Source: Haematobia irritans
Lineage: Eukaryota > Arthropoda > Insecta > Diptera > Muscidae
NCBI RefSeq assembly: GCF_050003625.1
Contig: NC_134398.1
Span: 101,351,664-101,415,663, forward strand
DNA: 64,000 nucleotides
Direction of reading: 5' to 3'
The translations under genes were made by a program, and so were the position numbers. The notes under the pieces are model-generated. The model saw nothing but the letters and a program-made list of their open reading frames with translations. It searched no databases and was not told where the DNA came from. This document shows, one piece after another, positions 44,798-54,318 of the stretch (position 1 is the first letter of the stretch; each line of letters starts with the position of its first letter).

Positions 44798-46993
44798 TTT
44801 TGACAGAAAAGAAAAATTGTCAAATCAATTCAAGAATATGGAGTTCGCGAAGAATAAAGCCGCTGTCGTGTCCTGCTGATTGGCCAATATGGAAAAGGAA
44901 GGTGAGAGATATTCTAATCTTCTATGAAGGTGCATTGGATGTCATAGACAAGACAATTGAAGCATCAATACCTTTGTCAAATGGAGCTACAGAAGCTCAA
45001 ATTAGAGAATTCAAGAAAAAGGAAGAATTTTACCGCAAAGCAAATTGTTATGCAAAGAGCATATTAACCAACACGGTTACAGATGAGGTGTACCAAAAAA
45101 GTATGGACAAAGAGAATGCCTACATGAAACATGGATGGCATTGAAGAACATTTTCGAGGTAACTTCAAAGGATCAATTATTTAAAATTTGTTCGGACATG
45201 TTTTCATTTGGATGGCAAGCTAATCTAGACGCATCAACACATATTGCAAAACTAAGAGGTCTATGGGATGAATTGAATGCTGGTGTGCGATTGATAGGGC
45301 AAACTATATTACCAGATATGCTATTGATCTGCAAAATACTCCACATTCTTCCTCCATCCTATGAAATGTTCCGGTCTAGTTGGATGATGCTCACGAGGGA
45401 TACAGACAAATCCATAGACGAGCTAATAATGCAAATCTGTCTTTTTGAGAGAAACTTTAAGAAAAATATTCAAGATTCAAATAACAATCCAGAAGCTTTA
45501 ATGGTGATATCTAAGAAAAATTACAAGCAAAAAGTAAGTAGCAATGTGTCAAAGAAGGAGGACATGTGCCATTATTGCAAAAAGAAGGGACATTGAAAGA
45601 TTGCCGAAAATGGATTGAAGATGGAAAACCGTCGAAGAAGACTGCCACCACAAATATCAACCTGGCATTAAATACTGAAATCAATGTAGAACGTGCCTCA
45701 GTGTCTAAAGAAGACAATGGAGCTACGAAACATGTAACAAATTCGTATGAATTATTTTCTGAATTTAATAGTTTCAAAGAGCCACAAGTTATTCAAGCAA
45801 GCAGGAAAAGAATATATTAAAGCGTATGGTACGGGATCTATCCAAATAATTTCAAAAATAAAAGGAACGTCGCTGAGAATGGAGCTCAGAGATGTTTGGT
45901 ATGTACCTGATATATCAAGAAATTTGTTTTCTGTACTTGCAACACAAGATAGAAATCCAAACAGTAGTTTCAACTCAACAGTAACGGAATGCTGGCTATC
46001 AGTAAATAATCAAACCGTACTCTATGGGAGTCGTTCAAGAAATGGAAGCCTTTATAAAGCCTCCATACAACCAATAATACCAAAGGTAAAACAAAATATT
46101 TGTTTGGCTGTTTCAGACAGCTCTATGCTTCAGCTTTATCATGAAAGATGGGGACACCAAGATATACGCCATGTGAAAGAAAAGTTGGAAAAGGATTTTC
46201 ATATACAAGTCAAAATGAAACAAGAAATTTGTGAGCCATGTACTTATGTAAAATTGTCAAGAATGCCGTTTGGAAACAGGAAAACAGCAACCGCATGTGG
46301 AGAACTCATTTCAGCTGACGTTTGTGGTCCATTCCATGAATCTTTCGAAGGGTACAAATATCTTATTCTATATAAGGATGATTTTTCGAAATTCAGGTAT
46401 GGGTATATAGTTAAAAAGAAATCCGACGTGGTAGATACACTTAGAGAAATGTTAGTTCACGCAAAAACACAAGGTCAAACTGTGAAAACTTTTCTAATGA
46501 CAATGGGTTGGAATTTAATAATAAAGAAGTGAATAGAAATTTAAAAGGTTTTGGCATAACTCACAAGTTAACGGCACCATATACTCCTGAGCAAAATGGT
46601 CGGTGTGAAGGATATAATAGGACTATAGTTGATATGGCAAGAACGTTTAAATATGTGAATTTAAAAGCAAATTTTCCCGATTCTATGTGGGCAGAATTGG
46701 TAAAATCGGCGATATATATTTTGAACAGGACTTCGAAATCCTCTATTCCTGGTATAAGTCCTTATGAAGCTTGGTTCGGACATAAACCCACAATAAACCA
46801 TTTACGTATAATTGGTTCAAAGCGTTATGTCCATGTACCTAAAGAGAAGCGCTTAAAGATGGACAAGAAAGCTTTAAAAGGATACTTACTGGGATATGAT
46901 GGAGATGAGAGATACAGAATATACATACCAGAAAACAAAAGTGTTTCAAGAGACGTTAATTTTGATGAAAAGTTCCAAATTGCCAGAACCTAA
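44798..46993 (+). pseudogene. Copia gag-pol, frameshifted, lacking RT
   Basis: Pieces in order: gag N-part (44800-45144: CPADWPIWKRKVRDIL), gag rest (45135-45596) ending in a CCHC knuckle (CHYCKKKGH), protease-like DNGATKHVTNS (about 45716), pre-integrase HHCC (LYHERWGHQD... CEPCTYVK), integrase Asp motifs (ISADVCGPF; DNGLEFNN read in another frame) and TPEQNGRCEGYNRTIVDMA with Glu. At least four single-base frameshifts separate them (near 45140, 45597, 45790, 46500). Sequence after 46993 decays within about 160 bp; RT and RNase H are absent. It is a different Copia lineage from the minus-strand units. Confidence 0.85.
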
Positions 46994-47329
46994 ACAAAGA
47001 AGAAAATGATGAGAAAAACAAGGACATATCAACAGAGGAAAATGTATCGAATCCACAAAAAGTTACAAGATTTCAGCAACAGTTATATGAAAATTTGATG
47101 TATCTTAATGGCAGAATATCTGTAGCATACATTTATGTATGATTTTACAAAAACGAGAGAATTTGAACAGACATATGTATGGCACATTTCGTGCGATATC
47201 GTAATAATTTGTTTAAATTTTTACCCTGTAAACTGTACATAAGCAACTCAAATGTTGCTTTCCAAACGAAATTTCCCCAGGCGTAGAATTCTATATCATA
47301 GTGTGCTTTATTAAAATTTGTAAGAGAAG
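46994..47329. other. Decayed Copia end and spacer
   Basis: The first 160 bp can be read as a Copia linker with stops (KVTRFQQQLYENL). The rest is AT-rich with no feature. Confidence 0.4.
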
Positions 47330-48159
47330 TATCCGTAATAATTGGTCTAAATATAATTGTCCCCCCCCCTTATCACATTAACTAGATGACCTACGCCTCT
47401 GGCATTTGGAAGAGAGGATTCTCCTGGCTTGGGGTTAATGTGCTATACCCACTTTTGCCTTTTAACTCTTCCTAGAAATGCTCGAAAATCGACCCACAAA
47501 ATTGGCCTAAATATAATTGACCCCCCTCAGACTTAAAGCCCAGCTACGCTCATGGAATCTCCAGAATAGTCTTCTACGCGCTTATAGCTAATAGAATCAA
47601 TTACATTTTTTTAAAAACTATGCCCCAGCAATGATTTTTAGGTGTTAGAAAATACATTAATGTCCCCCTTTTTATTTCGTTAACTATACGACCTACGCCT
47701 CTGGCATTTGGGAGAGAGGATTCTCCTGGCTTGGGGCTAATGTGCTATACCCACTTTTGCCTTTTAGCTCTTCCTAGAAATGCTTGAAAATCGACCCACA
47801 AAATTGACCTAAATATAATTGACCCCCCTCAGACTTAAAACCCAGCTACGCTCATGGAATCTCCAGAATAGTCTTCTACGCGCTTATAGCTAATAGAATC
47901 AATTAAATTTTTTTAAAAACTATGCCCCAGCAATTATTTTTAGCTGTTAGAAAATACATTAATGTCCCCCTTTTTATCTCGTTAACTAGATGACCTACGG
48001 CTCTGGCATTTGGGAGAGAGGATTCTCCTGGCTTGGGGATAATGTGCTATACCCACTTTTGCCTTTTAACTCTTCCTAGAAATGCTCGAAAATCGACCCA
48101 CAAAACTGGCCTAAATATAATTGACCCCCCTCAGACTTAAAGCCCAGCTACGCTCATGG
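47330..48159. repeat. 302-bp satellite, left segment
   Basis: The motif ACCTACGSCTCTG recurs at 47389, 47691 and 47993, exactly 302 bp apart. Each unit contains GGGAGAGAGGATTCTCCTGG and CTACGCTCATGGAATCTCC. The array is cut by LINE-A copy 2. Confidence 0.9.
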
Positions 48160-48160
48160 A

Positions 48161-48859
48161 CCAAGTCCTCGACGGCAAGATGCTGGATGGTATCAAGGAC
48201 GATATAAGTTAATAGCTTTTGCAGACCAGAGGTCTATGGATTGCTTTAAAGCTGCATTGATGCTAATTGGTGAAGTTTGGGAAGGAGCCGCTTTGGAGTT
48301 AGTCGATAAAAAAGACATACCGGCTAAACCTAGAGCACATGCATGGATACCGGCAAACCCTCCTGATCCTGAGTCAATACTAGAGAGACTAAAAGAATGT
48401 AATCCAGATCTTCCAACCGCCGATTGGAAGGTTGGTCGTTTGGATGAGGTGGATGGACCAAGACGACATGCGGTGTTTATATTAAACATAGAGTCGCTGC
48501 CACATCTAGCCCAGACCCAAGGACGCGTAAGTTATGGCTTTCATGATATCCATATGAAGGTATACAAAAGCGATCAGCCAAAGGATACCGAAACGGACAA
48601 GCCTCCGGTAGAGTCAGCAGTGAAAAAATCTCCTAGCGAAGCCGAAGGAGACATAAAACCTACAGACTATGGCGAAAATCATATGCGGGAAGTTTCTACA
48701 GGCTCAAGCCTCACCAAAGCTGAACCGCGGATTGTTGCGAGAGTCACCGAGATCTGTGAAGAGGAAGCCCTTGATGACTCAATTGAAGCGGCTGATGTGA
48801 CGGTGGTTGAAAATTTGGATGGTTCTACGGTTCCTCCAGATAAATCTTCACCATTGTAA
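48161..48859 (+). pseudogene. LINE-A ORF1, 5'-truncated
   Basis: Open from the insertion junction: QDAGWYQGRYKLIAFADQRS, FKAALMLIGEVWEGAALEL and AWIPANPPDPESILERLKEC form the DUF4780-like ORF1 domain. An acidic, low-complexity tail ends DDSIEAADVTVVENLDGS. The first Met in frame (48236) is internal to the domain. The N-terminus was never inserted. It overlaps ORF2 by about 50 nt in another frame, the same arrangement as in copy 1. Confidence 0.85.
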
Positions 48860-51800
48860 GGCCGCTTGTGTTGCCTTAAAAGTTCTGATGAAAGGAGACA
48901 TAGATATAGTTCTTATTCAAGAACCATACATATATAAGAACAAGATCTGTGAATTAAGCACTCCGGGTTTCAAACTTTTGCATAATACCGGTAACGATAT
49001 AAATCGAGCATGTATAATTGCTAAAAACGAACTAAACTTGTTTCTGCTTCCTTCATTGAGCAATGCAGACACTGTCGTAGCCAGTCTAGAGATATCCACA
49101 TGCAAATATTGGGTATCTTCGGTCTACATGGGACATGATAGGGATATGCCACCCTGTGCCGTTAAGACCTTAGTTGAGGAGTCACTAAAAACAAAGACAA
49201 AACTCATTATGGGATGCGATGCAAATGCACATCATAGTATTTGGGGAAGTAGTGATACTAATGCAAGGGGAGAGTCGCTAATAGAGTTTATTTTGCGTAC
49301 TAACCTGGTAGTTTGCAATAAGGGAGATGCACCAACCTTCGTCACCAGGAACAGACAAGAGGTTTTGGACGTAACGTTGACCTCTCCGGAACTGAATGAT
49401 AAGATATCTGAGTGGCAAGTTTTGAGGGAACATAGCTTCTCAGATCATCGCTACATCAGTTTCAGATTGGCTGTTCGTACTTCAAAGACCATATTTCCGC
49501 CAAATGTTAGGAAAGCTGATTGGAATAGGTATAGGGAATCGTTCAATTTGATGATACCGGAAGTGCCGGAGACAAATATGGGCACTGTGCAAGATATCGA
49601 ACACGCAGTGGAGCGGATTACTAAGGCATTCAACATTTCACTGAAAGCTGCATGCCCTAGAGGAAAGCCAAGGGGAAGAAATCGGCCGCCATGGTGGACT
49701 ACGGAGTTAAGTAATATGAGGAAATCCTGCAGGAAGCTCTTTAACAAAGCAAAGTCCACAAGAGCTCCGGAGGATTGGGACACTTACAAGATGAATCTGA
49801 GAGAATATAAACGAGAACTGAGAAGGTCTCAACAAAACTCTTGGGATGATTACTGTAGCAGTATTGAGAATACGTCAGAGGCTTCCAGACTACGGAAGGT
49901 ACTAGCATCCACTAACACCGCTCCAGGTTTCATTAAAACATCGGAGGGAAATTGGACAACGTCCAGTGTGGAGACGTTGGAGGTACTTTTGGACACACAC
50001 TTCCCTGGAAATCAGACGGTTGAACCATGTTCCGGCGGTGTAACAGAGGCTCAGCGATCATTTCCTATCGAGGAAATTGTGTCGGAATCTAGAATAAAAT
50101 GGGCTTTAAATAGCTTTGGACCATTCAAATCCCCCGGACCTGATGGAATTACTCCGGCGGAGTTACAGGCAGTGGCTGGAAGAATTATCCCCTGGTTGAC
50201 GGTGATATATAAACAATGTGTAAACTTAGCATATATTCCAGAAAAGTGGAGGGAAACAAAAGTCGTCTTCATACCTAAAGCAGGAAAAGCCTCTCACTCG
50301 AGTGCGAAGGATTTCCGACCAATCAGCTTATCCTCATTCCTACTTAAGACCCTGGAGAGGATGATAGACATGTATCTTAGAACTACCGTGGATTCAGGTT
50401 TGCTCTCGAAACGACAGCATGCATACTCGAAGGGCAGGTCTACTGAGACCGCATTGCATGAACTGGTCAGCTTTATTGAAAGCTCACTATCTGTCAAAGA
50501 ATACACAATCGTGGCGTTTCTAGACATCGAAGGGGCGTTCAATAATATCCATCCGAGCTCGATATTAAATGGACTGACAACTCTGAATGTTGATCCAGGT
50601 ATTCTTAGGCTGTTAGACGAACTTCTAATGAAGAGACGTATTTCAGCCACACTAGGGCAAGCAAACATACAAAGGTATGTGAACAGAGGCACTCCCCAAG
50701 GAGGAGTTCTATCACCTCTTCTTTGGAATGTTGCTATAAACAACCTTCTGGTTTCTCTAGAAAAAGAAAGGATAAAAGTGGTGGTATACGCAGATGATGT
50801 GGCGCTAGCAGTCATGGGAAAATTCCCATCCACAATCAGAGATATTATACAGAGAGCTCTCCGGATGACTGAGAAATGGGCGAAAGATAATGGTCTTGGT
50901 GTAAATCCAGCAAAGACAGAAATAGTCATGTACTGCAAAGATCGCAAAACTCCCACGGTTAGGCCCATTTCCTTAGGGGGTACTGAAATTCCCTTTGGTG
51001 AGTGTGCAAAATACCTTGGCGTTATTTTGGACAGGAAGCTGAATTTTAGGCTTAATATTGAAGAGAGGGCGAGAAAAGCCACGGTAGCTTTGTACTCGTG
51101 CAAAAAGGCAATAGGGAAAAAGTGGGGACTAAGACCAAAAATTGTGCATTGGCTATACACGGCAGTGGTTAGACCTATAATGCTATATGGTGTTGTAGTC
51201 TGGTGGCCGGCACTTCAGAAACCGACTTGTTTAGATAAAGTTCAGCGTATGGCGAGCTTATGTATCTCAGGCGCATTTAGTAAGGCAGGAACAGACTCCC
51301 TTAATGTCATGCTACATCTATTGCCTTTAGACATTTTGGCCAAACAGTCAGCTGCAACAACGGCTGTGCGGTTGCGCGAGCTATCGCTGTGGTCGGAAAA
51401 AATGTACGGTCATAGTTCGGTCCTCAAAGTAATGCCAGATGTGCCTAACGTAGTGGATTACACCCTGGCAAAACCACTTTTCGACAAAAATTTTGAAACT
51501 CTAATTCCCAACAGTGAGGCGTGGTGTACACAGACCCCGGGGAATGAAAGATATATAGATTTCTATACTGATGGCTCCAAATTGAATGGACAAGTGGGGT
51601 TCGGAGTATATTCTAAAGATCTGGAAATTCGAATAGCGAAAAGATTACCTAATCACTGTAGTGTTTTTCAGGCTGAAATATTGGCAATAAGAGAGTTGGT
51701 GAATTGGCTGAGAAGTAATGTTCCAACAAATATTGGCATTAATATATACTCAGACAGTCAACCTGCAATAAAATCCTTGGACTCTGTGTTCCTTAACTCG

Positions 51801-52403
51801 AGAACGGCCATAGACTGCCGCAAATCTCTCAACGAGATGGCTGAGCAGTACAATATTCACCTAATATGGGTGCCTGGTCATAGGAACATACCGGGGAACT
51901 GTGAAGCAGATGTGTTAGCAAGGCTAGGAACTACCTTACATATTCCAGGGGAACTAGAATCTGTTGGTATGCCTCTGGCCACCTGCAAGCTCTTACTGCG
52001 TGAGAAGGCTGTTATGATGGCCAATATTCGATGGGAAAATTGCAAGGGTTGTAACGACACCAAGCAAATATGGCCCCATTTAAACTTAAACCGCACACTA
52101 GATATGCTAGTGTTCTCAAGGCGTCAGATAGCACTCCTAATATCTGCTATAACGGGTCGCTGCCTGATAGGCGAATTTGCAAAAACTATAGGTGCGAAGT
52201 ATAATGACTATTGTATAAGCTGTCATGACGTGGAGGAAAAGGAATCAATTAAACACCTCTTGTGTGAGTGTCCTGCTTTTTGTGTAAGGCGTAAGCGAAT
52301 TTTAGGAGCATATAGCTTTAGATTACTGGCTGACCTGGAAAACGTTAACTTAAGCAGTTTGTTAATGTTTTTGGAGCAATCTGGTTGGTTCCACAAAAGT
52401 TAA
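48807..52403 (+). CDS. LINE-A ORF2: endonuclease, reverse transcriptase, RNase H
   Basis: 1198 uninterrupted codons, co-linear with copy 1 and differing by scattered substitutions plus one-codon gaps (LMKG for LLMKG) and the last few residues. Endonuclease motifs IQEPY, MGCDAN and SDHRY, RT motifs FLDIEGAFN, GTPQGGVLSPLLWN and YADD, RNase H motifs YTDGS, AEILAIRE, YSDSQ and VPGHRNIPGNCEAD, and the C-terminal CCHC are all kept. Because ORF1 is truncated, this copy alone could supply only ORF2 protein in trans. Several differences from copy 1 are conservative, suggesting divergence of active sources before insertion. Confidence 0.92.
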   Translation: MKIWMVLRFLQINLHHCKAACVALKVLMKGDIDIVLIQEPYIYKNKICELSTPGFKLLHNTGNDINRACIIAKNELNLFLLPSLSNADTVVASLEISTCKYWVSSVYMGHDRDMPPCAVKTLVEESLKTKTKLIMGCDANAHHSIWGSSDTNARGESLIEFILRTNLVVCNKGDAPTFVTRNRQEVLDVTLTSPELNDKISEWQVLREHSFSDHRYISFRLAVRTSKTIFPPNVRKADWNRYRESFNLMIPEVPETNMGTVQDIEHAVERITKAFNISLKAACPRGKPRGRNRPPWWTTELSNMRKSCRKLFNKAKSTRAPEDWDTYKMNLREYKRELRRSQQNSWDDYCSSIENTSEASRLRKVLASTNTAPGFIKTSEGNWTTSSVETLEVLLDTHFPGNQTVEPCSGGVTEAQRSFPIEEIVSESRIKWALNSFGPFKSPGPDGITPAELQAVAGRIIPWLTVIYKQCVNLAYIPEKWRETKVVFIPKAGKASHSSAKDFRPISLSSFLLKTLERMIDMYLRTTVDSGLLSKRQHAYSKGRSTETALHELVSFIESSLSVKEYTIVAFLDIEGAFNNIHPSSILNGLTTLNVDPGILRLLDELLMKRRISATLGQANIQRYVNRGTPQGGVLSPLLWNVAINNLLVSLEKERIKVVVYADDVALAVMGKFPSTIRDIIQRALRMTEKWAKDNGLGVNPAKTEIVMYCKDRKTPTVRPISLGGTEIPFGECAKYLGVILDRKLNFRLNIEERARKATVALYSCKKAIGKKWGLRPKIVHWLYTAVVRPIMLYGVVVWWPALQKPTCLDKVQRMASLCISGAFSKAGTDSLNVMLHLLPLDILAKQSAATTAVRLRELSLWSEKMYGHSSVLKVMPDVPNVVDYTLAKPLFDKNFETLIPNSEAWCTQTPGNERYIDFYTDGSKLNGQVGFGVYSKDLEIRIAKRLPNHCSVFQAEILAIRELVNWLRSNVPTNIGINIYSDSQPAIKSLDSVFLNSRTAIDCRKSLNEMAEQYNIHLIWVPGHRNIPGNCEADVLARLGTTLHIPGELESVGMPLATCKLLLREKAVMMANIRWENCKGCNDTKQIWPHLNLNRTLDMLVFSRRQIALLISAITGRCLIGEFAKTIGAKYNDYCISCHDVEEKESIKHLLCECPAFCVRRKRILGAYSFRLLADLENVNLSSLLMFLEQSGWFHKS

Positions 52404-52542
52404 TAATAGAGAAGGTTCAGTGGTTAAGACTAGAAGTGCCCATATGTAATAGGTACTTTTAGTTAAATGTGGTATCACAATGGACTGAATAGTCTAAGTG
52501 AGCCTGAAATTTAATCGGGCTGCCACTTTAACCTAACCTAAC

Positions 52543-53390
52543 CTACGCTCATGGAATCTCCAGAATAGTCTTCTACGCCCTTAAAGCTAATAGAATCAAT
52601 TAAATTTGTTTAAAAACTATGCCCCAGCAATTATTTTTAGCTGTTAGAAAATACATTAATGTCCCCCTTTTTATCTCGTTAACTAGATGACCTACGGCTC
52701 TGGCATTTGGGAGAGAGGATTCTCCTGGCTTGGGGATAATGTGCTATACCCACTTTTAACTCTTCCTAGAAATGCTCGAAAATCGACCCACAAAATTGGC
52801 CTAAATATAATTGACCATCTCAGACTTAAAGCCGAGCTACGCTCATGGAATCTCCAGAATAGTCTTCTACACCCTTAAAGCTAATAGAATCAATTAAATT
52901 TGTGTAAAAACTATGCCCCAGAACGGTTTTAGAGTTATTAGAATTTACATGAATGTGCCCCCCTTTATCTTATTAACTAGATGACCTACGCCTCTGGCAT
53001 TTGGGACAGAGAATTCTCCTGGCTTAGGGCTAATGTGCTATACCCACTTTTGCCTTTTAACTCTTCCTAGAAATGCTCGAAAATCGACCCACAAAACTGG
53101 CCTAAATATAATTGACCCCCCTCAGACTTAAAGCCCAGCTACGCTCATGGAATCTCCAGAATAGTCTTCTACGCCCTTAAAGCTAATAGAATCAATTAAA
53201 TTTGTTTAAAAACTATGCCCCAGAACGGTTTTATAGTTATTAGAATTTACATGAATGTGCCCCCTTTATCTCATTAACTAGATGACCTACGCCTCTGCCC
53301 TCTTTGCGGGGGAGTTCTCCTATCTCCGAGCTAATGCCCTATACCCACTTTTGCTTTTTAACTCTTCCTAGAAATGCCCGAAAAAGTCCA
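52543..53390. repeat. 302-bp satellite, right segment
   Basis: Continues the array after the LINE: markers at 52690, 52984 and 53285. Removing the LINE and one target duplication gives exactly 302 bp between 47993 and 52690. The last unit is diverged (CTCTGCCCTCTTTGCGGGGG). Confidence 0.9.
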
Positions 53391-53440
53391 ATGAATGTAA
53401 AATCCATCTTTCCATATTTTTTTTGAATTGCATCTATATG

Positions 53441-53496
53441 ACTCTAAATAACTTTTTGCTCAAAATTGACTCTAAATAACTTTTTGCTCAAAATTG
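53441..53496. repeat. Two tandem 28-bp units
   Basis: ACTCTAAATAACTTTTTGCT followed by CAAAATTG occurs twice back to back. Confidence 0.85.
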
Positions 53497-53696
53497 AAGC
53501 AAATATATTTAATTTGTTGCAAAAAAGTCTTAAATTCCCAACAAAAATGAACATGAAAAAAATTAAAGTGGTTTGTGTCTTCGCTAAAACAACTTTAGAA
53601 AACAACTTTAACTTTACACCTTTATTTGGGAGGAGGTATATTGAGCGTCGTGAAGGCTTTTGGTATCACGATCCATCTGAAATTCGGTATTCACCC

Positions 53697-54044
53697 TGTT
53701 TAATCCCTTCTTGCTCGTATGTAGGGATTTTTGGAGTGTATAAGTTTCACTATTCGAATCCAAATGGCCTCTTGGGAAATAAAAGATTAAATGAATTCGT
53801 AGAATTCAGGCCAGTTTAACTTTATTCGATGGTTGCGGTTCTACAACTAAACTTTATACAATCGTGCATCAAGCGGGAAAAACGAACATTTGATTTATAT
53901 TCCAATGAGTGAAAAAGATGTCAAGATATACAATGTATGGCGAATTCAAAAAATGTATCGTAAAAATTCAAAATGACAAGTGAATATATGATATAATATT
54001 ATTAGAGGTATTCGTTGCAAACAGGTTGAGCCATGGGTTCAACA
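53697..54044 (-). repeat. BEL/Pao 3' LTR
   Basis: 348 bp, TGTTGAACCCATGG...ATTAAACA on the minus strand. Preceded on that strand by a purine-rich GGCCCGGGAGAA, a plausible polypurine tract. Confidence 0.93.
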
Positions 54045-54105
54045 TTCTCCCGGGCCAGGTTTGCAGGGCTAAAGTTCGGTGCCGGCTCCTTGCCAGACGG
54101 GATTC

Positions 54106-54318
54106 TTATGCATTGTTGTTGGATGTATTCCCAGGAACTTCATGGCAAAGCATAAATTCTCCAGATAGTGCATGTCCAGATAGGCGTTGATATAAAATGA
54201 CTGCTGCAATTATACAGAAAAAGAGAATAAGGAAAAAATAGTACGGAAACAAATCAGCATTTTTACGATCAAATTCTAGTATGAGTTTAATGTCGCGTAA
54301 TGACCGATAGGTTTTCAT
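54106..54318 (-). CDS. Small membrane protein ORF after pol
   Basis: 70 codons starting at an ATG that overlaps the pol stop (TAATG), an arrangement that allows termination-reinitiation. Residues 23-43 are a strong single transmembrane segment (LFPYYFFLILFFCIIAAVILY), preceded by a charged N-part (RSLRDIKLILEFDRKN) and followed by a short polar tail with two-thirds Gly/Ser/His/Asn. It ends about 60 bp before the 3' LTR. Known env genes of some BEL/Pao elements are far longer. This could be an env remnant or an element-specific small protein; I do not recognise it. Confidence 0.5.
   Translation of the reverse strand: MKTYRSLRDIKLILEFDRKNADLFPYYFFLILFFCIIAAVILYQRLSGHALSGEFMLCHEVPGNTSNNNA

Larger units (their letters stand above)
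48160..52542 (+). mobile_element. LINE-A copy 2, inserted in satellite
   Basis: Flanked by a 12-bp target duplication CTACGCTCATGG (48148-48159 and 52543-52554). It holds a longer ORF1 than copy 1, an intact ORF2, the conserved 3' motif and an AACCTAACCTAAC tail. 5'-truncated inside ORF1. Confidence 0.92.

Noticed and set aside
50294..51160. 288-codon minus-strand ORF
   Set aside because: Antisense shadow of LINE-A ORF2; no domain, and the plus frame carries RT motifs.
53466..53819. 117-codon plus-strand ORF across the BEL/Pao 3' LTR edge
   Set aside because: It crosses the insertion boundary by chance; the other LTR does not support it as a gene.
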